DNA of 64,000 nt. Origin: Stratiolaelaps scimitus (lineage: Eukaryota; Arthropoda; Arachnida; Mesostigmata; Laelapidae). This document shows, piece by piece, positions 34,257 through 46,140 of this stretch. The stretch spans positions 558,001 to 622,000 of the forward strand of contig JABWDB010000034.1 in assembly GCA_019614645.1 (NCBI GenBank). Direction: 5' to 3'. Below the pieces are notes generated by a model. That model was not told the DNA's origin, made no database searches, and saw nothing but the letters and a program-made list of their open reading frames with translations. Position 1 is the first letter of the stretch; each line of letters starts with the position of its first letter. Both the position numbers and the translations under genes were made by a program.

Positions 34257-36029
34257 ATGACTTCGCCATTCAATACACAGGTATCATTGTTAGGGACGTT
34301 GCTTTTGAGCTTCACCGGCATTATCTACTGCGTCGCGACAACGAAGAACCACACAGGGAATGCCTCATCCAATAGTCTCATGCGTATCATCCGGAAGTAC
34401 GCCCCACAGAAGAACGTCTCCGTCGAAGATTCGTCTATTTTTCTGTTGGGCGACTGCATCCAAGAGAAATTTGCTACTGCATCAGACTGGGACATATCGG
34501 TGATTGCATTCACAACGCTGGGTGATAAACCGAACTATCTCACAATCGCCAATATGGTCAGGATACCTAGGCCGCTAATCATTTACAAATGCCCAAAAAT
34601 TGAGATTGATCATAAAATTATGGATTCCCTTATTTCGATGAGGTCCTTTGTTGTTTTCATAATTTCTGATTACAAACCGTCATGGCATTATTATATTGAA
34701 CGAACGTACTGCCCGTTTGTGCTTATTCTAAATGAACCTCAGGGAAAGGTCCGTTTGATAGACTACTGGGTGGTAGACCGTTTATTTACGATTATGTATA
34801 ATGACACTGCTCTAACACAATTTCGTTTTCCTGCGCAAGCCACCGGCAAAGCGATGATTCGAAGCATTTCGAATATAAAAGGCTTTTACAAGGCCTTTTC
34901 GATTCTTCTAGCAGGGGAGTGGCTAATCGAGGTATCGGTACATCTAAAACAGTCATTTCTTAATGAAACTATCACAAAAAGTGATGTGTTACCTTTCACC
35001 AGGTCACCAAGATATGAAACTCTTAGCATGGGTGGTCTTGAACACATATATTCGAATGGCTGTCTGCGCCCTCTTGCTGTCGTCGAACCTTCCGAGTCAG
35101 CCCTCGTTGCTCCTCTGACTACAGTGACCCTCACAGGACTGATATTTGTTACCGTTGTCGTTACCGGCTTTGCCTCATTTGGACATTGCAGCTGGACAAC
35201 TTCCTGGGCTCATCTTATCTCTCAAACGCTCATGAGCATTCTAACTGCGTTTCCGGTTGACAATCGTTGCACCTGTGATCATTACCAAAGACGGCATCAG
35301 ATTAGCAAACGACATAAAATTATTCTCGGGTTATTCCTCGTAGTGCTACAACTGATCGTAATGAACGTTTACAAAAATGAGGTCACGTCTGACCTTCTTG
35401 AACCCGAGAGAGACATACTCGGGTTTAAAGAAGCCGACTCCAAGTACTTTTCCCTGCCCTACCGTAAGAAAGAGAGCGATATCCGATGGTTGTCTTATTT
35501 TCAAATCAGAAATTGGACCGAATTGTGCACGAATGACCCAGATATTATTCGTCTTGGGCTTGGCATTCCGTTGAAAAGATCAGCGACCCGTTATGGCCAG
35601 CTACAACTACATATAACCCCCCATGAGTACATCATGGGACCCAGCAGAACCTTGACATTGTTACGTGAGCACGCACTTTTACCAATGATACCGTCGCTAA
35701 TGATCACAAATGAAAGCCAACGCAGCGCCGTCCCAAGGTGGCAAAAGATGAAGGCTAAAAAAATAGACAGAATAAAATTCAAGCTGACGACAAAACCTGG
35801 AGAGGAGTGGGCCTCAGTTCGTGAGCTGCTGAGTTCTGTCAAGAAGCGAAAACATAGAGTTCTTCTATATGAACAGGAGGAGACAATGGCTATAGGGATG
35901 GCGCATGTCAAATACACTGTCCGTATTATTGGTCTACTTTTTCTCGTCTCTGTCATCATTATTTTGCCCTGGGAAGTGATTTTACGTTTGTCAGCAAAGT
36001 GCTTGTGGGGTACCCGTAGTCGATTTTAA
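34257..36029 (+). CDS. Divergent ionotropic receptor (IR), unit 3
   Basis: 590 aa, intact, starting MTSPFNTQ. Same architecture as unit 1. It differs from units 1 and 2 mainly in the S1 end (SDVLPFTRSPRYE), after the pore (TAFPVDNRCTCDHYQRRHQ) and in the C-terminal half (HITPHEYIMG, PSLMITNES, LLYEQEE, GLLFLVS). Tail SAKCLWGTRSRF. The C-terminal variants recur in pseudogene unit 5, pointing to sequence exchange. Confidence 0.85.
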   Translation: MTSPFNTQVSLLGTLLLSFTGIIYCVATTKNHTGNASSNSLMRIIRKYAPQKNVSVEDSSIFLLGDCIQEKFATASDWDISVIAFTTLGDKPNYLTIANMVRIPRPLIIYKCPKIEIDHKIMDSLISMRSFVVFIISDYKPSWHYYIERTYCPFVLILNEPQGKVRLIDYWVVDRLFTIMYNDTALTQFRFPAQATGKAMIRSISNIKGFYKAFSILLAGEWLIEVSVHLKQSFLNETITKSDVLPFTRSPRYETLSMGGLEHIYSNGCLRPLAVVEPSESALVAPLTTVTLTGLIFVTVVVTGFASFGHCSWTTSWAHLISQTLMSILTAFPVDNRCTCDHYQRRHQISKRHKIILGLFLVVLQLIVMNVYKNEVTSDLLEPERDILGFKEADSKYFSLPYRKKESDIRWLSYFQIRNWTELCTNDPDIIRLGLGIPLKRSATRYGQLQLHITPHEYIMGPSRTLTLLREHALLPMIPSLMITNESQRSAVPRWQKMKAKKIDRIKFKLTTKPGEEWASVRELLSSVKKRKHRVLLYEQEETMAIGMAHVKYTVRIIGLLFLVSVIIILPWEVILRLSAKCLWGTRSRF

Positions 36030-36039
36030 TGTCAGGAGG

Positions 36040-36660
36040 ACGCGTATGTTCATATTACGGTGTGCGAATGCAATAATTTTCTTCATTGTCACCTTTGTCA
36101 GGTATAGTAGTAAAACAGCATAAAACGTAACAGTGGCTGCTGAACCATCTACAGTCCCCAGTCCCAGATACGGTTGGCCACGTAAAAGCGTTGTTATGCT
36201 GATGACCTCGTGGTTTTTCGGAAGGAGAGTGCTCCAAATCCACCAGGCGTTCACGTGAGCGTCAACGTAAAATCAAGAGGTCAGCTTGTTGATAAATATG
36301 AACAAGACTGAGGTTATATTTATCCGGGGAGGCTGGCTGGCTGCACTCGATCCGCTCCACATAGGCGACTTCAAGAACTCGTCACGAACAGAGAGCGAGC
36401 GATGGTTGCGAGTGTTGGAATACAAACGCCAGCGAGATTTTCATGCAAATATCGTCCATATGTAATAAGCCATTGCTATGAGAAGTGTCGAGAGGAAAAA
36501 TCCACACCCCCGTAAGGCCGCGGCAGTATTTGAATCTGTGATTCAAGACGCGTTCGACGATTCCACATTCGTACGTTCAAACCCTATGGTGGGAGAGTTG
36601 TCTTCGACAAGGCATCATTTTATTTTTCATTTTCCTGCCACTATACAACTTGCCTGAGAT
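36040..36660 (+). mobile_element. LINE RT fragment 3' of IR unit 3
   Basis: Same plus-strand LINE piece as after unit 1. The YADD box is destroyed (GTTATGCTGATGAC lost two bases), but MNKTEVIFIRGGW survives near 36298. Confidence 0.6.
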
Positions 36661-36749
36661 GTATATTATCGATTTGTATATATTTTAGATAGTATAGTTT
36701 ATTAATGAAAACGGTTGGATCAGCTAGCTTATAGTTCGTGAATCATCCA

Positions 36750-39700
36750 TGAATACAAGAAATCAACAGTGAAGTGGTTTAATGCCTTTCTTCTTGACCT
36801 TTTATTTCGATTCACAGATGACGAAGATCACATGAATCAATTTCTCCCTGCCCTTAACGACGAGCCCCAGTTGTGCAGTTGTATGTGTCCGCTGCTGTGT
36901 GCTACCCTTGGACTCGACATCCACAGATACTTTCCGCCCGATCTAGAATCCATTGAGTGAGCCGATGATTTAGAAATCTATGGTTTGATTGATAAACCTA
37001 AATCTCGCGCAATTCTCCAACGAACTGAGGTCAAAGCGTGATTCGTCAAAGTTGGCGATGGTGTTTTGCTGACCTTGCCCAATCGTCATTTCTTGTTTAC
37101 GAAATACGAACTCCCTGTGAACTTTCAAGCCGCCACAATAACAGCGACGAAGCGAACAGTGCAGATACTGACAACTCGGAGTGAACCGAAGCGGAACGAA
37201 CTTTGTTCTCCGCCAGTTCTCATACAGTTACAGAGGAGCGGACGCTTCAGCTCTTCTCGTAAAATGAACAACACACACACACAAAAACTAGAACAAAAAA
37301 CACTACAGTATAGATAATGAAGTGACCGAATTAATACTGAATACCCAGGTTAAGTAGTTTGTACGCACGTGTAAATTAACGGACCTTCCCCACATGACTG
37401 GAGAGTAATGGAGCATATATTATAAAGTCCATAATAAAGCTGAACGGATTGCTGAGCCAGTTGTATATCGCTCAACGCTTCCCGTTGACACTTCACCAAG
37501 CCAAGCACCAAAGTTATCGGCGTCTTCACTTCTATAGTTAAAATCGAACTAATTGGGTGTGCTAAAATAGACCAGAATATGATCTTTCCCTGACGACCCT
37601 GTGAATAAGTTACCCAACTAGGGAGGAGACCGAACCGCCAAACTTCGAGAATCATTGTTTTGACAACATATGCCGTTATCAGCACGAACAACAAGATCAG
37701 GTTAGTGTGAGGAATTGGATAAGACGGTTGGCTGGCTAAATTTGATAATGAGGAATAAGATGAAGCTGGAGGACGCCGGGAGAAAGAGTTTTGGTCAAAA
37801 CACAGAACCCGGGAGGGGGAAGGTATCGGGGGGGGCTGGGAGTCACACCTGGTGAATTGAAAGAACCAATATCAGAATTTTTATTCCCACACAAAGAAAC
37901 CAAAAAATCTTGTTAGACAAGAGAAAATACTTGATAAATTCAAAATCGGCAACAAAGCTGCAAAAACCATCCTGACAAATTCAATTCATCCCTGAATTAT
38001 ACTGAATCTCTTCTAGGTGCTACAGACATGATTGTAGCCTTTAGCATGTAGAACAATCTACAAACCAGATTCACAAAAAACAGTGGCATCCTGAAAGACC
38101 AAGCCATAACCAGATTCATGTTGTTTAGATACATACCTTCCCGATCAGTAATTGAAAACGTGAGCTATTTCAATAAGCTCATGTGCACACAGATGAACTA
38201 AAAGTGGATATTGCATGTGCTTACCCGATCAGCTCTCTGCCAAATGATTGGGAATCCTTCAAATTAGCATGGGAAACAAAGTCAAAATCAGAAAGAAAAC
38301 TTAGCACTCTAACAGACATGATAAGTGCAGAATCAGCTAGACTACGAAAATTCGAGACGAGGAAAATACAAGCGCTCTACACTCAAACATATCACTCGAT
38401 AGACACAAGCAACACAAATATAATAGCTGCAGAAAACAACAGCAGCATAACCGCCAACGACGAAACTACTACTTACAAGAGCGATCAAACTCATACCAAA
38501 CAGACGGACATCAACAATCGCACGGTCACTCACAATATGCAAACAATAGTAGTGGTCTAATCTGCTATAACTGTGGAAAGCCATGACACAAAAGCAGGCA
38601 ATGTGCAACTGGAGAGAAAAGGGATTTGATAGACCAAAGCAAGCAAATACAAATTTCGCAGCTGTATTCTAGTCCACCTAACAGTTCGACAACGGAAAAT
38701 TACGATCGACATGGAACTTAAACAAGTGCTGTTCATTGCGAAAATGAGAAGGAAGCTAATCTCAGTAAATCAACTCACAGAATGAGTTTGAAATCTCAGC
38801 CAGTGCGGTCGTTAACCATATTCAGAAAGAGGGAGTAAAAGTCAGTATAGACCGCCTCAGAGGCGGTCCATATATATATTTATGACGGTGATTATATACG
38901 CAGTCTATATGACGTCGATGACGAAAGTAGCATCACAGGCCTACAAGTGGAGCAAGAGAATAATTCAGCCCACGAGACTCCAAAGCATCAAAAATATCAA
39001 AGGACACATGAACTAATGTTAGGCAGAAAACTTTACTTAGGTAAATTCCATATCTTTGGAAGCAAAGTTCTCTATTATGATACAAGTCGCACAAAGAAAA
39101 AGTTCGATGCTTCGAAGCTATCCCGGAATCCTTGGCGGATTCTGTGACAACAGACCGAATATTCTGTGACGAACAGACCGAACCAGGTACTAAAATAATA
39201 GTGAGAAATAAAAAGTGAATTTTGAGAAACCGAGTCCTCGTGGACAAAACAATAATCATGCTCAAGAGAGCGAACAGTAACATCTTAACAAACGAATTCA
39301 AATATCGAGAGTGAAACCGAACGCAGGGATAATTAGAACATAACCCACTAAACCACATCCAAAGTTCAGTGGTGCAGCTGAAAGGCGTCGGGATCAAGCT
39401 CGCGCAATTCGCTCGTACATACGAACCGACCATACGCGGCGCGCTTTCACACCACCTGGTTCTCGAGTTCGGAGGATCATTTTCGCCACAATCACGAACG
39501 CGTTTGTGTTGACGAAACTAGCTGAAGTCACCCGCATAAGGCGTCCCCGCAGCGCTCTGTCGACCCGAGACAGAACAAGGAAACGTAGCAAGATCATGTA
39601 AGTCCTCAAATTATGCTCGAGGCAGACAATGTGGAAGCAAAACTAAATGGGTGACTCCGGAGAAAGAGAGCCCGAGACATATAATGACGTAATGAACTCA

Positions 39701-40030
39701 GCCAATAATCAACAATGCATCGAAGCCATGAAACAGGAACTATTTACCATCAGACTTCAGACCGATCGGGTGCCGGTGGACCTTCAAGGTAAAAAGACCC
39801 TATAGAAGGCGAAATAGAGCGCTACAAAGCATGCCTAGTAATAAAAAGCTATACATAAAAACAAGGAATAGACAACGATCAACTATTCAGCCCTGTGGCA
39901 AGATATGAAACCATAAGGGCAATACTAAGCATAGGCGCTAGTGAAAAACTTCACTTAACTCAGTTCGATGTGAAGGTTGCATTCCCGCGTGCTGATCTGG
40001 ATGAAAGCTTACAGGGAGTTCATATTTCGT
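36750..40030 (+). mobile_element. Copia-type LTR-retroelement, copy A (degenerate)
   Basis: In order on plus: 5' non-coding part; gag-like region from about 37860 with stops, containing SSLPNDWESFKLAWE (near 38240); CCHC knuckle CYNCGKP-stop-HKSRQC (about 38565-38610); integrase part with LMLGRKLYLGKFHIFGSK (about 39020); linker NNNHAQE; RT start with SPVARYETIRAIL-like sequence (about 39885-39940) and QFDVKVAF. This order (gag, IN, RT) is that of Ty1/Copia. Multiple stops and frameshifts show it is dead. LTR ends could not be placed. Confidence 0.75.
37350..37694 (-). other. Unexplained hydrophobic ORF inside Copia copy A
   Basis: A 114-aa minus-strand frame (begins MLFVLITAYVVKTMILEVW) with two to three hydrophobic stretches. 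It is antisense to the element's 5' region and is shared, with substitutions and truncations, by the copies at 42628-42825 (-) and 58633-58854 (+). No family recognised; conservation may only reflect recent duplication. Confidence 0.2.
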
Positions 40031-40114
40031 TTAACACTTTCGCCCTCTGGTGACTCCACCGAATTCTATTTTTGTGAGTATATCAATCTATGCATGTATG
40101 TCTGACAATACTGC

Positions 40115-40115
<1 letters not shown>

Positions 40116-40157
<42 letters not shown>

Positions 40158-40230
40158 TATAAATTATTATCATAAGTTATATATATGATAATAAAATATA
40201 TAAATTATATATATATATATATATAAATTA
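40116..40230. repeat. Long TA-rich microsatellite
   Basis: About 115 bp of almost pure A/T, mainly (AT)n, lying between two Copia pieces in opposite orientation. Confidence 0.9.
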
Positions 40231-40234
40231 TTCT

Positions 40235-41160
40235 TCGTAGGCTGAATAGCTGATCGCTGTCTACTCCTTGTTTTTGTGAACAGACTACGATCCATACATT
40301 GCGTTGTTCCACGAAGTTTAGTTCCTGCTTTATCGCTTCGATGCACTTATTGCTTATTAGCTGAGTTCACTACGTCATTATATGTCTTCAAGAATTCACC
40401 CATTAGGTTTACTTCAAGATGATCTGCATCGCGCATATTTTGAGGACCTACATTTTTGCAGTTTCTTAACGGATATTTAGATGTCTTCGTCTCTGTACCA
40501 GATTGTTGCTCTGTTTCGGTCTTGTCGTCATCATGGCTTGTTTTATTGTCTTCTGTGTTTGCTGGGTTATTTTGTTCTGTCTCGTCCACTAGGTCATCTT
40601 CTGAGTGATCAGTGCGTTCGGCTTCACTATCAATATTTGACTTCGTTTATTGAGCTGATTGCTCTCTTGAGCATGATTATTGTTGTTTTCAAGAGGACAC
40701 GATTTCTCAAAATTCACATTTTCATTTCTCGTTCTTGTTTTAGTGCCTGGTACCCATATTCGGCCAGTTTTCACAGGATCCGAGTGCGGCTCCTTCAAGT
40801 GAGGATACGCCCGGTGAGCACAGGTCAGCATGTATGTGGCCCCGAAGTCTGCGCCAGTGACCACATAGGTTTGGACTTATATGAGGTACGGTGCTGTATT
40901 TCGTTGAGTGCAAGCATTGCACATGTTTAGGTTATTTTTAAATTTTATGCCTCCGCGACTTAGAACATATTTTACTTTGTCCTCTCCTGCGTGTGGTAAA
41001 GTCATGTGAGCTTATGTTAAGCTTTGCCCTGCATTCTCTATATTGTTTAAGATTTCACTATCCTGCTCCTGTGAGTTCGTCTCGTGAGCTGAACTATTCT
41101 CATGCTCCACTTGTAGGCCTGTAATGTTACCCTTGTTATAGACGTCTGTGACGAACGGAC
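40235..41160 (-). mobile_element. Copia-type element, copy B (minus fragment)
   Basis: The reverse strand has GADFGATYMLTC, WVPGTKTRTRNENVNFEKS, NNNNHAQESNQLNK and SKYPLRNCKNV...LKTYNDVVNSANK, then QLFSL at the RT start. These are the integrase end, linker and RT entry also seen in copy A. It faces copy A across the TA microsatellite. Confidence 0.65.
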
Positions 41161-41679
41161 GAGTGGTTCGTCAGATTATGAATACATAAAAGGTAGAGAG
41201 CATAGTTATTTATCATACAGCATGTTTATTCGTCACACGAATGTAAATATTATTACAAAATAAATGTGTATTATGGTGTTATTAATAATTAAAATAATAA
41301 ATTGAACATAGCGCGCTAGAGGTCAGGTCGGGCGGGCGGTTTCCTCAAGGTAGCCGCACAGACTTCACCCCACTTCGAGTCCGCCGCCCAACCCACACAC
41401 ATCTCTCGACAACCCGTGCGCCATCTTGTGGACACCGGTCTGTCTTCATCTCGACCGACCCGACTCTCTGCGCTATCCCATTGTCTCAACAAGTCCAAGT
41501 GTCTTTCCTTTACTATTCAAGGGTAGTTCGCTTAGTAAGGGCCGCGTCGATTACAGACGTCATTCATGACTGTTATGATATTATATAGTCCTCTGAGGCA
41601 GTCCACACTGACATTTATTTCCTCCTTCTGAATAAGGATAATGGCCGCACTGGCTGAAATTTCAAACTCGATTTCAAAC
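41161..41679. other. Spacer before IR unit 4
   Basis: A G+C-rich stretch (about 41310-41480) with a 60-codon minus frame shows no domain. Toward the right end, Copia-like sequence (CTGAGGCAGTCCACACTGAC ... GCCGCACTGGCTGAAATTTC) matches part of copies A and D. Confidence 0.4.
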
Positions 41680-42138
41680 GATGGCTGGCTTATTTTCAAG
41701 TCAGAAATTGGACCGAATTGTGCACGAATGACCCAGATATTATTCGTCTTGGGCTTGGCATTCCGTTGAAAATATCAGCGACCCGTTATGGCCAGCTACA
41801 ACGACATATAACCCCCCATGAGTACATCATGGGACCCAGCAGAACCTTGACATTGTTACGTGAGCACGCACTTTTACCAATGATACCGATGCTAATAACC
41901 ACTAATGAAAGCCAACGCAGCGCCGCCCCAAGGTGGAAAAAGATGAAGGCGAAAAAAATAGACCCAAGAAAATTCAGGCTGAAGAGAAAACCTGGAGAGG
42001 AGTGGGCTTCAATTCGTGAGCTGCTGAACTCTGTCAATAAAGAAAAACATAGAGTTCTTCTAGATGAACAGGAGGAGACAATGGCTATAGGGATGGCGCA
42101 TGTCAAATACACTGTACGTATTATTGGTCTACTATTGC
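41680..42138 (+). pseudogene. IR unit 4, C-terminal fragment
   Basis: Open in the IR frame from the WLxYFQ segment (about residue 410 of a full protein) to the start of TM3 (RIIGLLLLL). There it breaks into LINE sequence (TATCCGGGGAGGCTG). No start, no pore and no complete TM3, so non-functional. Its variants (WKKMKAKKID, ASIRELLNS) match unit 6 rather than units 1-3. Flanked by Copia pieces on both sides. Confidence 0.85.
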
Positions 42139-42239
42139 TATTATCCGGGGAGGCTGACTGGCTGCACTCGATCCGCTCCACATAGGCAACTTCAAGAACT
42201 CGTCACGAACAGAGAGCGAGCGATGGTTGCGAGTGTTTG

Positions 42240-44395
42240 AATACTAACTCCCTATAAGCTTTCATGCCGCCACAATAACAGCGACGAAGCGAACAGTGCA
42301 GATACTGACAACGCGGAGTGAACCGAAGTGGAACGAACTTTGTTCTCCTGCAATTCTGATACAACTACAGAGGAGCGGACGCATCAGCTCTTCTCGTAAA
42401 ATGAACAACACACACACAAAAACTAGAACAAAAAACACTACAGTATAGATAATGAAGTGACCGAATTAACACTGAATACCTAGGTTAGGTAGTTTGTACG
42501 CACGTGTAAATTAACGGACCTTCCCCACATGACCGGAGAGTAATGGAGCATATATTATAAAGTCCAGAATAAAGCTGAACGGATTGCTGAGCCACCTGTA
42601 TATCGCTCAATGCTTCCCGTTGACACTTCAGCCAAGCACCAAAGCGATCGGCGTCTTCACTTCTATAGTTAAAATCGATCTAATTGGGTGTGCTAAAATC
42701 GACCAGAATCTGTTCTTTCCCTGACGACCCTCTGAACAAGTTTTGGAACTAGGGAGGAGACCGAACCACCAAACTTCGAGAATCATTGTTTTGACAACAT
42801 ATTTCGTTATCAGCACGAACAACAAGATCAGGTAAGGAGAGACACAGAAGGGCCTGAGTGAGCCACCAAAGCCCCCTCCCCCCGAGAGGTCTCGGAGGCC
42901 CGCTCCACCGTTAGCTAGACCGGTTTCCCCTGCGCATTCCCGCTTAGGGCCGGGGATAGGTGGACCGAGCAGCCGGTACCTCTTGGGTAGACTGGCAGGC
43001 CTGTCACGGGAGCCTCCTCCTTCACCAGTCTCTCCCCGCGCATTCCCGCTACGGGCCGGGGATCAGGTGACCGAGCGTTCCCGTGCAGGACCCCAACACC
43101 CAAGAATAAGATGAAGCTGGAGGACGCCAGAAAAAGGATTTTTGGTCGAGGCGCAGAACCCGGGAGGGGGAAGGTATCGGGGGCTGGGCTGGGAGTCACA
43201 CCTGGTGAATTGAAAGAACCAATACCAGAATTTTTATTCCCACACAAAGAAACCAAAAGATCTTGTTAGTCAAGAGAAAATACTTGATAAATTCAAGATC
43301 GGCAACAAAGCTGCAAAAACCATCCTGACAAATTCAATTCATCCCCGAATTATACTGAACCTCTTCTATGGTACTACAGACATGATTGTAGCCTTTAGTA
43401 TGTAGAACAATCTACAAACCAGATTCACAAAAAACAGTGGCATCCTGAAAAGCCAAGCCATAACCAGATTCATGTTGTTTAGATACATACATATCCGATC
43501 AGTAATTGAAAACGTGAGCTATTTCAACAAGCTTATGTACACACAGATGAACTAAAAGTGGATATTGCATGTGCTTACCCGGTCAGCTCTCTGCCAAATG
43601 ATTGGGAATCCTTCAAATTAGCATGGGAAACCAAGTCAAAATCAGAAATAAAACTTAGCACTCTAACCGACATGATAAGTGCAGAATCAGCTGGACTACG
43701 AAATTTCGAGACGAGGAAAACACAAGCGCTCTACACTCAAACATATCACTCGATAGACACAAGCAACGCAAATATAATAGCTGCAGCACATCACTGCATC
43801 ATAACCACCAACGACGAAACTACTATTCACAACAGCGATCAAACTCATACAAAACATACGGACATCAACAATCGCTCGGACACTCACAATATGCAAGCAA
43901 TAGTAGTGGCCTAATCTGTTATGACTGTGGAAAGTCATGACAAAAAAGCAGGCAATGTATGACAGGAGAGAAAAGGGATTTGGTAGACTAATATACATAT
44001 CCCAACGTATATATATGGATGGTTTCGGATATAACACAAATCGAGTGTGCAGATTAAATGAGGCAATTCATGGCTTAGAACAAGCTCCAATGAATGTCTA
44101 CTTGAAACTCAAGGAAGTTCTGGTAGACCAGGGTTTAAAGCAGAGTAAAAGTAGAGCCCATGTGTGCTCCATAAAAATGACAAACAATCTAGATCTTCTA
44201 AACGGCATACAAGGCAAACTGGAAGTAACTCAGAAGTCCCTAAATTGCTTCCTAGGGATACCTATTGAAACAAACGCTAACGATGACATTATCATACACG
44301 AAGCCAAGTTCATTAGTGACACATTACAGAAATCCAGAACATGTCAGAATGGAAGACGGCATCGACACCAATGGACAAATGTACTCTAGGTGCCG
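42240..44395 (+). mobile_element. Copia-type element, copy C (internally deleted)
   Basis: The 5' region and gag (SSLPNDWESFKLAWE, near 43590) match copy A. The zinc knuckle CYDCGKS-stop-QKSRQC (about 43918-43960) is followed within about 30 bp by RT sequence: RVCRLNEAIHGLEQAPMNVY, then KLKEVLVDQGLKQSKS and NCFLGIPIETN. Protease, integrase and the RT start are missing. Carries a G+C-rich insert (42836-43103). Confidence 0.75.
42836..43103. other. G+C-rich insert in Copia copy C
   Basis: Compared with copies A and D, about 240-270 bp here is foreign: strongly G+C-rich in an AT-rich neighbourhood. It holds an imperfect 39-bp direct repeat starting GCGCATTCCCGCT at 42932 and 43038. Flanking element sequence resumes at AAGAATAAGATGAAGCTGGA. 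No ORF with a known domain. Confidence 0.7.
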
Positions 44396-44399
44396 ACGA

Positions 44400-44770
44400 T
44401 ACCTAGAGATGACCGGCTTATTGCCGTCAAGAGGAAGGTTGGCTCGGTGCAACCCATTGCCTGCTTCTTGACGATCTGCCGCTTGGCGATCACTCGGCCG
44501 TGGCCCTGGTTAAGCTCGACTTTCATAACGACTTCAACACAGTCCGCTGAGACCTCGGTCTGCGGGAGCTTCAGTGATGACCTCGGGGTGAGGTGGCAGT
44601 CTCCGGATCGCCCCCCGCAGGAACTCAGGACAGTCTGGTCCATGATCAGATAGTGTCAGGCGGTGCCGATTTGGCCCCGAAGCCAAGTCGGCATCGTCCA
44701 GCGAATACTTGACCACGAGGGGCCCAGCGGCCTTGACCCCATCGCCGTTAATTGCGAGGCCTAACACCTT
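44400..44770 (-). mobile_element. LINE RT fragment (YLDD-like), copy 1
   Basis: The minus strand reads LGLAINGDGVKAAG and VVKYSLDDADLASGP, a LINE RT motif C region; reading order on the strand suggests rearrangement. Matches 59745-60110 almost exactly. Confidence 0.5.
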
Positions 44771-46140
44771 TTCCTTCTACGTCACTAATTATTTTATAAT
44801 AAATGTAACACAATAAACGCATTATATTTATCTTAGCAAAATTTCTACCATTATTTATGTATACTTTGTGTGAATTTATAGGTATCTGAGGGGTTTACGA
44901 GGAGTTTTAGCCAACGACACCCGAAATATATATATATGCAAATAACATGCATGGGGACATTTTGTGATTTTAGTGATTAGAGGTTGTTTTCGCTCAAGGG
45001 TCATATTTGTATGTGAGTAAGAAATCACGCCACTATCAAGTTTCAGTTAATAAAGCGCAAGTGCTACTGTGTTGAGATCAGTAATTGAGGTGCACCTCTG
45101 CTTAAACTTAAAAATAAACCGCCCACCCGGTAGAGTAGACAAAGACAGCAGCTTTTTCTACGCACGCTTTCATAGTTGACCCTCTTTCAATCAAGATAGG
45201 CATAGCATGCATGTATTAGCAGATGCAGAATATTGCAAAACAAGTGTCAAGGCCAAGCTGATCTCGAACATTCGCTTACGATTGCCGGTGTATGTTTCTT
45301 TCTGTATGTTTCCTTTACTGGACGTCAGGCGTCCCACCGATCGAAATGTCATTCGCATATGGGTCCTTAACTGGATTTGTCTGTATCGATCTGTGTGGAT
45401 TTGTCAGGTACCGCGTATGTTGAGAGAGTCTTCTATACACCTCCTGTGCATATCTACTCTCGCATGTGGTGACGATGCTGGATTGAGATGCGCCTTTGTT
45501 TTAAGTAGTGGCAACGACAGAAGTGGCAGTGCATTACTTATGCCTACTCAACATGAGTGAGTAATTATTGAAAGTGAAATTATATTATGTGATTCGGATG
45601 AAACGAATGAACGCTCGTAAACGGGCTGTCTGGCGACTCTCCAAAAGAACATATTATTTCAGTGCCCCGGACGTCTGATTGTGACGGTAAGCGTCCTAAT
45701 GCATTAGCTGTTCTGTGATGATCTTCTTCAGTATTTTATCCATGCCTAGGTAGGTGCGAGGTGAAGGAGATAGCCATCGGTTTTAAATTGCCTGCGAAAT
45801 ATGAGATAAAATCCTTGTAAGACGCGTTCCATGCCTTCAACGTATTTACGCATAATAGGTCCCACACCTTAGAGTAATTAGTATGTAGTAATACCGGCAT
45901 TTAATTCATTCATTTAAAGTTCATTCACGCAACTTGCAACCTTACATACGCTTTTATTCTCGATTTTTAAACAAGAAAGAAAATTGGTAAACATTTAAAT
46001 GATATATATATATATATATACGTGTTTGTATACGTGTCACATCACATCAGCCACTTGATACAATCCTGGAATCACTACTGTATTCACAACATAGGTTCAA
46101 CAAAGTATACATTCCGCATTACAGCTTGCTTTTGCCTTTA
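44771..46140 (+). repeat. Diverged R-block region, copy 1
   Basis: Contains a diverged R block (about 45200-45570: GTACCGCGTATGTTGAGAGA, GCATGTGGTGACGATGCTGG) and an (AT)n run at about 46003-46021. It is a direct duplicate of about 60110-61600. No gene is supported; the 117-codon plus frame at 45207-45560 is broken in the other copy. Confidence 0.6.

Noticed and set aside
36769..36960. 63-codon frame beside Copia copy A as a gene
   Set aside because: No domain, and the inverted copy has frame changes; likely element or flank sequence.
38850..38872. GACCGCCTC-A-GAGGCGGTC palindrome as terminator or regulatory hairpin
   Set aside because: Lies within Copia pol sequence in both copies; probably chance within coding-derived DNA.
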